The notes under the pieces are model-generated. The model made no database searches and was not told the origin of the DNA. It saw only the letters and a list, made by a program, of their open reading frames with translations. Position numbers and translations under genes: made by a program. Of a stretch of 64,000 nt of DNA, positions 8,713-16,837 are shown one piece after another (position 1 is the stretch's first letter; every line of letters starts with the position of its first letter). Source of the DNA: Spartobacteria bacterium (GTDB lineage: Bacteria > Verrucomicrobiota > Verrucomicrobiia > Chthoniobacterales > Chthoniobacteraceae); NCBI GenBank assembly GCA_021324395.1, contig JAJPJG010000055.1:1-64000 (forward strand). The letters are read 5' to 3'.

Positions 8713-9315
8713 ATGAAAGCGCTACTCGAAGAGCCGGAGGAAATCACTGCCGCCGAGGATGCGGCTATCATGCGCGCCATTGCCCGGCGCAACTCAAACG
8801 CACTCGCCAAACTTTACGATCGCTACAGCGGCATCTTGAAGGCCCTCATCCTGCGCGTGGTTCACGATGAGGCTGAAGCCGAGGATTTGTTGCAGGAAAT
8901 CTTCATGCAGATCTGGCGGCAGGCGAAAAATTACTCGCCGAAAAAGGGCCAGGCGCTCGGCTGGATCGTCACCCTCACACGCCGCCGCGCCATCGATCGC
9001 CTGCGCAAACGCCAGGCCTATCATCGCGCCACCGAGCGGCTCGAGACACACACGGAGCAGCAGCCGGAATCATGGCTGCACAATCGAATCGACAACGACA
9101 TTTTGCAGGACGATCTGCGCCAGTTTTTGTGCGCTCGCATCGACGCGCTCCCGCCGTTTCAAAAACAGGCCATCGAGCTCGCGTTTTTCAAAGGCATGAG
9201 CCAGCGCGAAATCGCCGTTGCTACCAATACGCCGCTCGGCACCATCAAAACCCGCCTCGAGCTCGGCCTGCGAAAGCTCTACGACTCCGTCCGCGGAATC
9301 CGCGCGAAGATTTAG
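8713..9315 (+). CDS. ECF-type sigma-70 family sigma factor
   Basis: A 200-residue sigma factor with region 2 (about 30-100: LYDRYSGILKALILRVV, AEAEDLLQEIFMQIWR, WIVTLTRRRAIDRLR) and region 4 (about 135-190: LPPFQKQAIELAFFKG, MSQREIAVATNTPLGTIKTR). Region 3 is missing, as in ECF factors, and the sequence resembles the SigK-like groups. No membrane anti-sigma gene follows; the next gene is convergent pdxA. The only candidate partner is the small zinc-ribbon protein immediately upstream. The regulon cannot be inferred from this window. Confidence 0.93.
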   Translation: MKALLEEPEEITAAEDAAIMRAIARRNSNALAKLYDRYSGILKALILRVVHDEAEAEDLLQEIFMQIWRQAKNYSPKKGQALGWIVTLTRRRAIDRLRKRQAYHRATERLETHTEQQPESWLHNRIDNDILQDDLRQFLCARIDALPPFQKQAIELAFFKGMSQREIAVATNTPLGTIKTRLELGLRKLYDSVRGIRAKI

Positions 9316-9330
9316 CGCAGGAACGGCGCT

Positions 9331-10215
9331 CTACCGTTTTCGTTTTTTCGTCAGCTCGGCGGCGAGGTTGATTGCGGCGATCATGCTGTCGGGACGCGCT
9401 ATTCCCTTTCCGGCAATCTCGAAGGCGGTGCCGTGGTCGGGGCTGGTGCGCACGAACGGAAGGCCGAGCGTGACGTTCACGCCGGAGTCGAAGGCGTGGA
9501 GCTTCAGCGGGATCAATCCCTGATCATGATACATGCAAAGCACCGCATCGAATTCACCGTTCGCAGCGCGATTGAAGACCGTGTCGGGGGAAAGCGGTGC
9601 GGAAAATTTGGCGTTCTGCATTTTGCATTTTGCATTTAATCGCTCGACCGCGGGAGCGATGATTTCGATTTCCTCGCGACCGAGCGCGCCGGATTCGCCG
9701 GCGTGCGGGTTGAGGCCGGCGACAGCGATGCGCGCGGCTTTGCCAGTGCGAAGCTGGAGGAAACCGGCGAGCAATTCGCCGACGCGAATAATTTCGTCTG
9801 TGTTTAACAGTTGCGCGACTTCACGCAACGGCACGTGCGCAGTGACGAGCGCGACGGTGAGGCTGCCGCCGGTGAGGAGCATCGCGATATTTTCCACACC
9901 GGAGCGCGCTGCGAAGAATTCGGTCTGGCCGGGAAAATCGAAACCGGCTTGTTGCATTCGCGCTTTGTGGATCGGACCGGTGACGATTGCGGTGATCTCG
10001 CCGCTGAGCGCGAGTCGAGTGGCTTCCTCCAATGCGCGATGCGCGGCTTTGGCGGTTTCGGGTGTGGGTTTGCCGGGCTCGCAAGCGATCGCTTCGCCGA
10101 TCACGCAGTATTCGAAATCGTGGTCGATTTTGCCGGAGTCGAGAGCCGCGGCGACAATTTCGGGACCGATGCCGGCAGCGTCGCCGGGCGTGATGCCGAT
10201 GGTGTTTTTAGCCAC
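9331..10215 (-). CDS. pdxA: 4-hydroxythreonine-4-phosphate dehydrogenase
   Basis: PdxA oxidises 4-phosphohydroxy-L-threonine in the DXP-dependent route to pyridoxal phosphate. The 294-residue protein begins GITPGDAAGIGPEI and has the three metal-binding His positions in AHVPL, NPHAGE and YHDQGLIPLK, plus PFVRTSPDHGTAFEIAG. It is about 30 residues shorter than the E. coli enzyme, mainly through loop losses. The start is GTG (GTG GCT AAA AAC), inside a hairpin shared with the end of the upstream surA gene. A short stretch, KCKMQNAKF, replaces the usual loop before PLSPDTVF and is encoded by a slippage-type DNA repeat. The surA-pdxA order matches that of enterobacteria. Confidence 0.96.
   Translation of the reverse strand: MAKNTIGITPGDAAGIGPEIVAAALDSGKIDHDFEYCVIGEAIACEPGKPTPETAKAAHRALEEATRLALSGEITAIVTGPIHKARMQQAGFDFPGQTEFFAARSGVENIAMLLTGGSLTVALVTAHVPLREVAQLLNTDEIIRVGELLAGFLQLRTGKAARIAVAGLNPHAGESGALGREEIEIIAPAVERLNAKCKMQNAKFSAPLSPDTVFNRAANGEFDAVLCMYHDQGLIPLKLHAFDSGVNVTLGLPFVRTSPDHGTAFEIAGKGIARPDSMIAAINLAAELTKKRKR
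9602..9637. repeat. TTTTGCA-type microrepeat inside pdxA
   Basis: Three near-copies of a 9-base word (TTCTGCATT, TTGCATTTT and so on) lie inside the pdxA coding region and encode KCKMQNAKF in the protein. The length keeps the frame. The A+T-rich word is foreign to the G+C-rich flanks. Confidence 0.7.
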
Positions 10216-10240
10216 GGATGAACACGGATTTTCCGTGGCT
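10210..10240 (-). promoter_or_regulatory. Hairpin spanning surA stop and pdxA start
   Basis: A 9-bp inverted repeat (AGCCACGGA / TCCGTGGCT) with a 13-base loop occupies the whole surA-pdxA junction. One arm contains the pdxA GTG start and the other touches the surA stop codon. In mRNA the hairpin would hide the pdxA start until ribosomes finish surA, which suggests translational coupling. The word CCACGGATGAACACGGAT also has the look of a dispersed intergenic repeat. Confidence 0.55.
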
Positions 10241-11196
10241 CAAAAAGTTTTGATGTAAGCTTTTTGGCGCAGACTGGCGATCCACTTCTCCTGCAGTTTC
10301 TGGCGCTCGCCTTGCATCAATTTCTTCTCGATGTCATCGCGGACTTCGGCCAATGGCCGCGTGCTCGCGTTCTTTTTCGCCTCGACGTAGAGCAGATAAT
10401 AGCTGCCGCCCATTTCGACGACGCGGCTCACCTCGCCCGCCTTCAGGCTGAACGCAACTTTCGTCAGGCTTTCGTTGAGCGTCTTGCGGTCGACCCAGCC
10501 CCAGTCGCCGCCGGCGTCCTTGGTCGGGTCATCGGAATACATCTGCGCAAGACTTTCAAATTGCGCACCGGCGACAATTTTCTGGCGGATTTCCTCGGCC
10601 ATTTGCTTGCCGGAATCGCCGCCGCGCTTGACGACGATCATGCGGAGCTTCACCTGCTCCGGCGTGGAAAATTCCTCGCTGTTTTTGCGGTAATATTCAT
10701 CGACCTGCTGCGGCGAAATCATGACGTCGCTCTTCACCTGCTTCGAGCGCATCGCCTGCACGATGATCTTGTCGGTCTCGGATTCCTTGAACTTCGCGAG
10801 CGTATAACCCTGCGCCTCGAGAGTGCGGACAAACGCGTTGCGGTCGCCGCCGAATTCCTCGCGGATGAGCGTCTGGATGTGATCGTCGATGACGTAATCG
10901 GGAATCTGGAATTTGTTCTTTTTAAATTCCTGGATGATGAGCTGGCGGTCGATGAGGTCGTTGACCGCTGCCATGCGCAGCTCTTTGATTTTTTCGATGA
11001 GCTCCTGGCCTTTGTATTGATCGCGCAAGGCTTTTTCGCGCGCGCCGACGAGCTCGCGCACTTGTGAAAACGTGATGACATCGCCGTTAACAACAGCGGC
11101 GATGCCATCGAGCACCTGCTCTTCGGCGATAGCGCGCGGCGCGGCGCAAACACTCAACGTGAGGATAATGAGACAAACAAAAAGAGAACGGGCCAT
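10240..11196 (-). CDS. surA: Periplasmic peptidyl-prolyl isomerase, SurA-like
   Basis: The 318-residue protein has a signal peptide (about 1-24, hydrophobic LFVCLIILTLSVC, ending AIA), a SurA-type N-terminal chaperone region (LDGIAAVVNGDVITFSQV, then helices to about 165) and one parvulin rotamase domain (about 172-275: QVKLRMIVVKRG, AQMYSDDPTKDAGGDWGWV, AFSLKAGEVSRVV). E. coli SurA has two parvulin domains; a single one is common outside the Gammaproteobacteria. It should help fold outer-membrane proteins such as the OprB porin encoded in this window. It is followed at once by pdxA, and the two are likely cotranscribed. Confidence 0.9.
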   Translation of the reverse strand: MARSLFVCLIILTLSVCAAPRAIAEEQVLDGIAAVVNGDVITFSQVRELVGAREKALRDQYKGQELIEKIKELRMAAVNDLIDRQLIIQEFKKNKFQIPDYVIDDHIQTLIREEFGGDRNAFVRTLEAQGYTLAKFKESETDKIIVQAMRSKQVKSDVMISPQQVDEYYRKNSEEFSTPEQVKLRMIVVKRGGDSGKQMAEEIRQKIVAGAQFESLAQMYSDDPTKDAGGDWGWVDRKTLNESLTKVAFSLKAGEVSRVVEMGGSYYLLYVEAKKNASTRPLAEVRDDIEKKLMQGERQKLQEKWIASLRQKAYIKTF

Positions 11197-11310
11197 GTTA
11201 GTTCAGGGCAAAGCTCGGCAAATGTAGGGACGCGGATTTTGAAGTCAAGTGCGCGGACTTTCCTCACCGTTCGTTGACAAAGCACTTACGCATTTCGATA
11301 CTAACTTCAG

Positions 11311-12069
11311 ATGAATTTGGATTTAAACGATCTGCTCCGCGACTGGCCGCATGAACCCGGCCAGATCAAAGTGCGCAAAATTCTCGGCGGCGACGGGAAG
11401 GAAAAGATTCAGCTCCGGATCGACCTTGGGCTGATTCAAATGGAAACGCAGGGCCGGCCCGACGGCCATCGTCCGCACGGCTACGAATCGCTACTCGCGT
11501 ATCACAAGGCGCGTGCGAAGGAGAAAGAAGACGCGGGCGAGGATTATCAGATCAATGCCGAGGAATGCGGCGAGATGCAGCAGGAAGGCATTCAATATTA
11601 CCATCGCTACGTCGCGCTGTTTCAGCTCAACGATTTTCCGGGAGTCATCCGTGATACGCAGCGCAATCTCGATTTGTTTAATTTTGTGCTCGAGCACGCG
11701 GAGCGCGAGGAGCTCGCGACTTCGTTCGAGCAGTTCCGTCCTTACGTGATCATGATGAATACGCGCGCAAAGGCTTCGATCGAACTCGAGCGCGAGGATT
11801 ACATCGGCGCAGTGCGGCAGATCGAACGCGGCCGCGAAAGAATCGTCGATATTTTTAATGAGCGAAACACTCCGGAAATGGTCACCAGCAGCCCCGAGAT
11901 CGCATTTCTCGACGAGTGGCTCGAGGAAGTCCGCGCGCGCCGTCCGCTCACCAAACTCGAACTGATGCAGCGCGAGATGGAAACGGCGATCGCGACTGAG
12001 GCTTATGAACGCGCGGCAGAATTGCGCGACGCAATTCGCGCGTATGGAAAACGGAAAAGCGGCGACTAA
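11311..12069 (+). CDS. UVR-motif (UvrB/UvrC-like) protein
   Basis: The 252-residue protein begins MNLDLNDLLRDWPHEPGQIK and has a mixed alpha/beta N-terminal part naming no known enzyme (KILGGDGKEKIQLRIDLGLIQME, then a helix-rich TPR-like middle from about 95 to 190). It ends in a UVR motif (MQREMETAIATEAYERAAEL, about 222-245), the helical hairpin through which UvrB and UvrC meet and which also occurs in clamp and arginine-kinase activators such as McsA. It has no nuclease or helicase domain. It lies 12 bases upstream of the peptide-transporter genes and may be the first gene of that operon. The family recurs in Verrucomicrobiota without assigned function. Confidence 0.8.
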   Translation: MNLDLNDLLRDWPHEPGQIKVRKILGGDGKEKIQLRIDLGLIQMETQGRPDGHRPHGYESLLAYHKARAKEKEDAGEDYQINAEECGEMQQEGIQYYHRYVALFQLNDFPGVIRDTQRNLDLFNFVLEHAEREELATSFEQFRPYVIMMNTRAKASIELEREDYIGAVRQIERGRERIVDIFNERNTPEMVTSSPEIAFLDEWLEEVRARRPLTKLELMQREMETAIATEAYERAAELRDAIRAYGKRKSGD

Positions 12070-12081
12070 AATCCGCCGCTG

Positions 12082-14160
12082 ATGTTTGGCGTTCGCGCAT
12101 TTATTTTCGGTCTACCGTTGCTGCTCTGCGGCATCGTTGCCGCTGCGTTTTACAGCGAAAAAAACACGCAGGCGCATCATAAAAACGAGCTCATCTCCGC
12201 GAGTATCGGCGAGGCGCACAATTTAAATCCGGTGCAAAGCTCCGACGCGGCGGCGAGCGAGGTCGAGAGCTGGGTTTGCAACACGCTTGTTAAATACGAC
12301 GAGAATCTGGAAGTCGTCGGCGATCTCGCCGATTCCTGGGAGCAGAAGCAGACAACAACGATTTTCTTTTTCAACGAAACCGATGCGAAATCAGCTGCGC
12401 TAAAAGTGCAGCAGGCTGCGGATCGCTGGACTGATTGGAGTCTCGTTTCCGCCGAACCGAACGGCGCGGAGCTTCACCTCAATTTTTCGATCCCCGGTCC
12501 GAAAGGCTCGCGCGAAGTTTTCGCGCTGCTCGATCATTCAAAAATCGCGCCGCTGACAATCGTTCGCGCGGAGCTGAAGCAAGCCGCGCAGCAATACGCG
12601 TCGAATTTTCGCAAGTCCGCCGTCACCGCGCCGCTCGTGAAGCGATCGTGGATCGAATCGTCGGGCGCGTTTGAATTCACCGTCGCCGGCGATACAAAAC
12701 GCGTGGTCGATGAATTGCAAACCGCACTCGGCGCAAACAAATCGCTCGCGGCGAATGTGACGACGACGGACAAAATGGATTACCTGCAGGAGCCGGAAAT
12801 TGTTTTCCACCTGCACAAAGGTGTGAAGTGGCACGACGGCGCGCCGTTCACCGCGAAGGACATGGTGTTTACGTTTCAAAAAGTCATGGACGAAAGCGTC
12901 GCGTCACCGCGCAAGCCGGACTTCGATTTGTTTCAATTGGTCGAAGCGCCCGATCCGCTCACGGTGCGGGCGGTTTGCCGCAAACCGTTTTCACTCGCGC
13001 TGCTGGCGTGGATGATTCCGCCGCTGCCGGAGCACATTCTCGCGGGCAAGACGACCGACTGGTGGGCGGAAAATTTTAACCGGAAAATTCTCGGCACCGG
13101 TCCGTATAAGTTCGCGGAGTGGAAAACGAACGAATACATCTCGCTTGTTAAAAATCCCGATTACTTTCGCGGCGAGCCGCATCTCGACAGTGTGCTGATC
13201 CGCGTGCTCCCCGATCCGCTCACGCTGCGGCTCGCATTTCAAACGAAGCAAACCGACTCATGGTTGATCGATCCATGGTCGATCGGCCGTTTTCAAGACG
13301 ACCCACGCTTCGATTTATTCAAGTCGCCCGGACGGCAATATTCCTATGTCGGCTGGAATTTGCGGCGACCGCTGTTTCAGGACAAAAAAGTGCGACAGGC
13401 GCTCGCGCACGCAGTCGATATCGGCTCGATCATCAAATACGTGCTCTACGGAAACGGCACGCAATCGACCGGAATTTTTCCGCCAGAAATGTGGTTCTTC
13501 AACGCAGACGTGAAGCCGTTCACCTATGATCCGGAACTCGCGAAGCGCATGCTCGGAGAAGCCGGCTGGACGCCGGGCCCGGACGGAATTCTGACGAAGA
13601 ACGGGCAGCGTTTTTCTTTTACGCTCATCACGAACAATGGAAACGAAGCGCGCAAAGACATCGCGACGCTCGTGCAGGCCGACCTGCGCAAAATCGGCAT
13701 CGAAGTAAAAGTCGAGATTTACGAGTGGGCGGTGTTTCTCGAGAGGCACGTGGACACCGGCGATTTCGATGCAGTCGTCCTCGGCTGGGCGCTCGGCGTG
13801 GACTACGATCAATACACACTCTGGCATTCGTCGCAGACCAACCCGAAGCAGTTGAATTTTTGTTGCTACAAAAATCCGGAAGTCGATCGAGTGCTCGAGC
13901 AGCTCCGCGTCGAATACGATCGCGACACGATCAAATCGCTCGCAGGGCGGCTCCAGCAAACGATCTACGACGATCAGCCATATCTGTTTCTCGCCGTCCC
14001 GAAGCCGATCACCGCGATGTGGAAAGACACATTTCGTGTGCTGCGGCCGGCGAATGGAAAGTGGACTGACGAGCCGATTCGCGAGACAAAAGCCGGCGCT
14101 GGTGTGTATCAGGAATGGTTTTACCGGCCGCAATATCGTCCGCAAATCACACCGCAATAA
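12082..14160 (+). CDS. Peptide/oligosaccharide ABC transporter substrate-binding protein with insertion
   Basis: The 692-residue protein is of the SBP_bac_5 (DppA/OppA) family. It starts with an N-terminal hydrophobic segment (FIFGLPLLLCGIVAAAFY) that could anchor it in the inner membrane. Family blocks are clear: NTLVKYDENLEVVGDLADSW, VFHLHKGVKWHDGAPFTAKD, GTGPYKFAEWK, LRLAFQTKQTD and KKVRQALAHAVD. Between the first two blocks, where homologues need about 10 residues, lies an extra segment of about 140 residues (about 90-235) with two alpha/beta repeats containing AALKVQQAADRW and VVDELQTALGANKS. This makes the protein about 150 residues longer than usual. Permease and ATPase genes follow directly, so it is the ligand receptor of that transporter; the ligand is unknown. 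Confidence 0.9.
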   Translation: MFGVRAFIFGLPLLLCGIVAAAFYSEKNTQAHHKNELISASIGEAHNLNPVQSSDAAASEVESWVCNTLVKYDENLEVVGDLADSWEQKQTTTIFFFNETDAKSAALKVQQAADRWTDWSLVSAEPNGAELHLNFSIPGPKGSREVFALLDHSKIAPLTIVRAELKQAAQQYASNFRKSAVTAPLVKRSWIESSGAFEFTVAGDTKRVVDELQTALGANKSLAANVTTTDKMDYLQEPEIVFHLHKGVKWHDGAPFTAKDMVFTFQKVMDESVASPRKPDFDLFQLVEAPDPLTVRAVCRKPFSLALLAWMIPPLPEHILAGKTTDWWAENFNRKILGTGPYKFAEWKTNEYISLVKNPDYFRGEPHLDSVLIRVLPDPLTLRLAFQTKQTDSWLIDPWSIGRFQDDPRFDLFKSPGRQYSYVGWNLRRPLFQDKKVRQALAHAVDIGSIIKYVLYGNGTQSTGIFPPEMWFFNADVKPFTYDPELAKRMLGEAGWTPGPDGILTKNGQRFSFTLITNNGNEARKDIATLVQADLRKIGIEVKVEIYEWAVFLERHVDTGDFDAVVLGWALGVDYDQYTLWHSSQTNPKQLNFCCYKNPEVDRVLEQLRVEYDRDTIKSLAGRLQQTIYDDQPYLFLAVPKPITAMWKDTFRVLRPANGKWTDEPIRETKAGAGVYQEWFYRPQYRPQITPQ

Positions 14161-14163
14161 CCG

Positions 14164-15126
14164 ATGGCCGCATTCATCATCCGCCGACTTTTGATTACGT
14201 GTTTGCTGCTCGTCGTGATCAGCGTCGTGTCGTTTTTGATTTTTACGCTAACGCCCGGCAGCCCGTTTCCGTGGGCGGATTTGAATCCGAAAATCACGCC
14301 GGCGGTAAAAGAGGCATATCGCAAAAAGTATCACCTCGACCAACCACTGTATAAACAATACACATTCATCATGTCGGGCCTGCTCAGCGGCAATTTGACG
14401 AGCATCAAGGACGAGCGACCCGTGCTGGAAAAGATCGGCGAGCGGCTTCCGGCGACGCTGCGATTGAATTTAATGTCGCTGCTCATCGACACGGTTTTTG
14501 GAATTACGCTCGGCGTTTTTGCAGCGCGTTATGCGGGCCGGTGGCCGGACCTGGCGACGAGCATCATGGCGTTTGTTTTTATCGCGCTGCCCGGATTTTG
14601 GATTTCCTATCTCGTCGTGATCGGCCTTGTGCAAGGCATCGGCGTTCCCGTGCTCGGCACGCATTCTTTTGGTCTCGATTTCAAAAACGGCTTTCAAGTC
14701 GCGCTCGATAAATTCTGGCACGTGCTCGTGCCCGCGACCGTGCTCGCGCTCGGCGGCATCGCGGCGCAATCGCGCTACATGCGCGGCAGCATGATCGAAA
14801 CGCTCGGCGAGGAATACATCCGCACCGCGCGCGCGAAAGGACTGCCCGATCATCTTGTGCTCTACAAACACGCGTTTAAAAACTCGATTCGTCCGCTCAT
14901 CACCGGTCTTGGGTATTTGCTGCCGGCACTGATCAGCGGGTCGGTGATTGTCGAGACGATCTTCGCCTATCCCGGCATCGGCCGTCTCGCTTACGACGCG
15001 GTGCTCGAGCGCGATTACCCGCTCATCATGGCGTTCAATTTCATCACGGCGGTTCTCATTTTGATCGGCAACCTCATCGCCGATGTGCTCTACGCGCTCG
15101 TCGATCCGCGCGTGCGTCTCGAATGA
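14164..15126 (+). CDS. Peptide-type ABC transporter permease (DppB-like)
   Basis: The 320-residue inner-membrane protein has six predicted spans and the N-terminal DppB/OppB signature (FIIRRLLITCLLLVVISVVS, then FTLTPGSPF). The EAA loop that docks on the ATPase reads RGSMIETLGEEYIRTARAKG. The start lies three bases after the receptor-gene stop, and its end overlaps the next permease gene (ATGA), indicating strong translational coupling. Confidence 0.95.
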   Translation: MAAFIIRRLLITCLLLVVISVVSFLIFTLTPGSPFPWADLNPKITPAVKEAYRKKYHLDQPLYKQYTFIMSGLLSGNLTSIKDERPVLEKIGERLPATLRLNLMSLLIDTVFGITLGVFAARYAGRWPDLATSIMAFVFIALPGFWISYLVVIGLVQGIGVPVLGTHSFGLDFKNGFQVALDKFWHVLVPATVLALGGIAAQSRYMRGSMIETLGEEYIRTARAKGLPDHLVLYKHAFKNSIRPLITGLGYLLPALISGSVIVETIFAYPGIGRLAYDAVLERDYPLIMAFNFITAVLILIGNLIADVLYALVDPRVRLE

Positions 15127-15992
15127 ACGACAAATCGCCACGTGCACGCGCCATCGAGCGCTTTTCGGCTGACAAAATCGGCGTCGCGTCAGCCTGTTTT
15201 CTCGTCGTGCTTGCCGCGATCGCAATCCTCTTCGCAATTTGCAGCATCGCGCACATTCCTTTCCCGACCGACCCGAACAAAACGAATCTGCAAATCAAAC
15301 TGGTGCCGCCCAATTTTACGCATTGGCTCGGCACCGACAATCTCGGCCGCGACGTTTTCACGCGGATGCTGCACGGCAGTTACATTTCGTTAACAGTCGG
15401 CTTTGTCGCGGTGTTCGTTTCGCTCGCCATCGGCGTGGTTGTCGGCGCGATCTCCGGCTATCTCGGCGGCTGGCTCGACAACCTTGTCATGCGCATTGTC
15501 GACGCTTTGATGTGTTTTCCGACGCTGCCGCTTGTTTTAACAATCGTCGCTTATCTCGGCCCCAGTATCTGGAACGTAGTCATCGTGATTGGAATTACCG
15601 GATGGATGGGCACCGCGCGTCTCGTTCGCGCGGAATTTCTGACGCTGCGCGAAATGGAATACGTTCGCGCCGCGAAAGCGCTCGGCCAGCATCATCGGCA
15701 CATCATTTTCGGCCATATCCTGCCGAACGCCGCTGCGCCGATCGTCGTCACAGCAGTGCTCGGCGTGCCCGACGCAATTCTCACCGAGGCGGGCTTGAGC
15801 TTTCTCGGCTTCGGCGTGCAACCGCCGCAGGCGACGTGGGGAAACATCATCACCGACGGCAAGGCCTACATCCTCGACGCATGGTGGTTGATCCTCTTCC
15901 CCGGTCTCGCCATTCTCGTCACCGCGCTCGCGTTTTACCTCGCGGGCGAAGCGTTGCGCAAAGCGACGCAAACCCGCACCGAACGAAAATAA
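15123..15992 (+). CDS. Peptide-type ABC transporter permease (DppC-like)
   Basis: The 289-residue partner permease has the DppC/OppC order: a cytoplasmic start, a first span (ACFLVVLAAIAILFAI), a periplasmic stretch with HWLGTDNLGRDVFTRMLHG, which is diagnostic of the family, and then four or five spans. Its EAA loop is FLTLREMEYVRAAKALGQ, and the family's GLSFLGFGVQPPQATWG phrase follows. It overlaps its neighbours at both ends, by four bases upstream and one base downstream (TAATG). Confidence 0.95.
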   Translation: MNDKSPRARAIERFSADKIGVASACFLVVLAAIAILFAICSIAHIPFPTDPNKTNLQIKLVPPNFTHWLGTDNLGRDVFTRMLHGSYISLTVGFVAVFVSLAIGVVVGAISGYLGGWLDNLVMRIVDALMCFPTLPLVLTIVAYLGPSIWNVVIVIGITGWMGTARLVRAEFLTLREMEYVRAAKALGQHHRHIIFGHILPNAAAPIVVTAVLGVPDAILTEAGLSFLGFGVQPPQATWGNIITDGKAYILDAWWLILFPGLAILVTALAFYLAGEALRKATQTRTERK

Positions 15993-16837
15993 TGCCCGAC
16001 CAGCCGCTCCTCGAAGTTCGCGATTTATCGATCCGTTTCGTCACAGAAAACGGCAACGTCGACGCGGTGAAAAACGTTTCGTTCGATCTGCAGCGCGGCG
16101 AAACACTCGCGATCGTCGGCGAAAGCGGCAGTGGAAAAAGCGTGACCGCGCTTTCGCTCACGCGGCTTCTGCCCGAGCCGCCCGCGCACTACGTCGGCGG
16201 CGAAATTTTGTGGAAAGGTGAAAACATTTTCGCGATGCGCCCGCGTCGATTGCGCCAAATTCGCGGCGGCGACATCGCTTACATTTTTCAGGAGCCATCG
16301 ACGTCGCTCAACCCGGTGTTTACGATCCGTAACCAAATTGCGGAAGCGATTAAACTGCACCGGCGGGATGTAAAAGACGTCGATACGGAAATTGTGAAAT
16401 GGCTGAACCTTGTCGGGATTGTCGAACCGGAAAAGCGCATGCGCGATTATCCGCATCAGCTCAGCGGCGGCATGCAGCAGCGCGCGATGATCGCGATGGC
16501 GCTTTCGTGTCAGCCCGATTTGCTCGTCGCCGACGAGCCGACGACGGCGCTTGATGTCACAATCCAGGCGCAAATCATGGCGCAACTGCGCGAGCTGAAA
16601 TCAAAACTCTCGATGGCGATCATTTTGATCACGCACAATTTCGGAATCATCAGCGACATCGCCGATCGCGTCGCGGTGATGTATCGCGGCAACATCGTCG
16701 AATACGGCCAAACGCGTGACGTGCTCTCGAATCCGCAGCATCCTTATACCCGCGCTCTCATCGATTGCATCCCGCGCCTCGGCGCGAAACGCCGCCGGCT
16801 GACAACGATTGACCACGCCCGTCTCCAAACTTTGTGA
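15992..16837 (+). CDS. Peptide-type ABC transporter ATP-binding protein (DppD-like)
   Basis: This 281-residue ATPase has Walker A GESGSGKSVTAL (near residue 40), the DppD-type Q-loop region IFQEPSTSLNPVF, signature LSGGMQQRAMIAMAL and Walker B LLVADEPTTALD. The ATG overlapping the permease stop gives the standard DppD start (MPDQPLLEVRDLSIRF); the frame is open much further upstream, but that part is only the other frame of dppC. The usual oligopeptide-binding C-terminal zone is short. A second ATPase (DppF) normally follows, but here the next gene is an MlaE permease. The transporter is therefore either a homodimer of this subunit or uses a DppF encoded elsewhere. Confidence 0.95.
   Translation: MPDQPLLEVRDLSIRFVTENGNVDAVKNVSFDLQRGETLAIVGESGSGKSVTALSLTRLLPEPPAHYVGGEILWKGENIFAMRPRRLRQIRGGDIAYIFQEPSTSLNPVFTIRNQIAEAIKLHRRDVKDVDTEIVKWLNLVGIVEPEKRMRDYPHQLSGGMQQRAMIAMALSCQPDLLVADEPTTALDVTIQAQIMAQLRELKSKLSMAIILITHNFGIISDIADRVAVMYRGNIVEYGQTRDVLSNPQHPYTRALIDCIPRLGAKRRRLTTIDHARLQTL

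Noticed and set aside
15239..15991. A longer N-terminus for the DppD-like ATPase
   Set aside because: The extra 251 codons are Arg-rich and overlap the DppC permease in another frame; the ATG at the overlap gives the family start.
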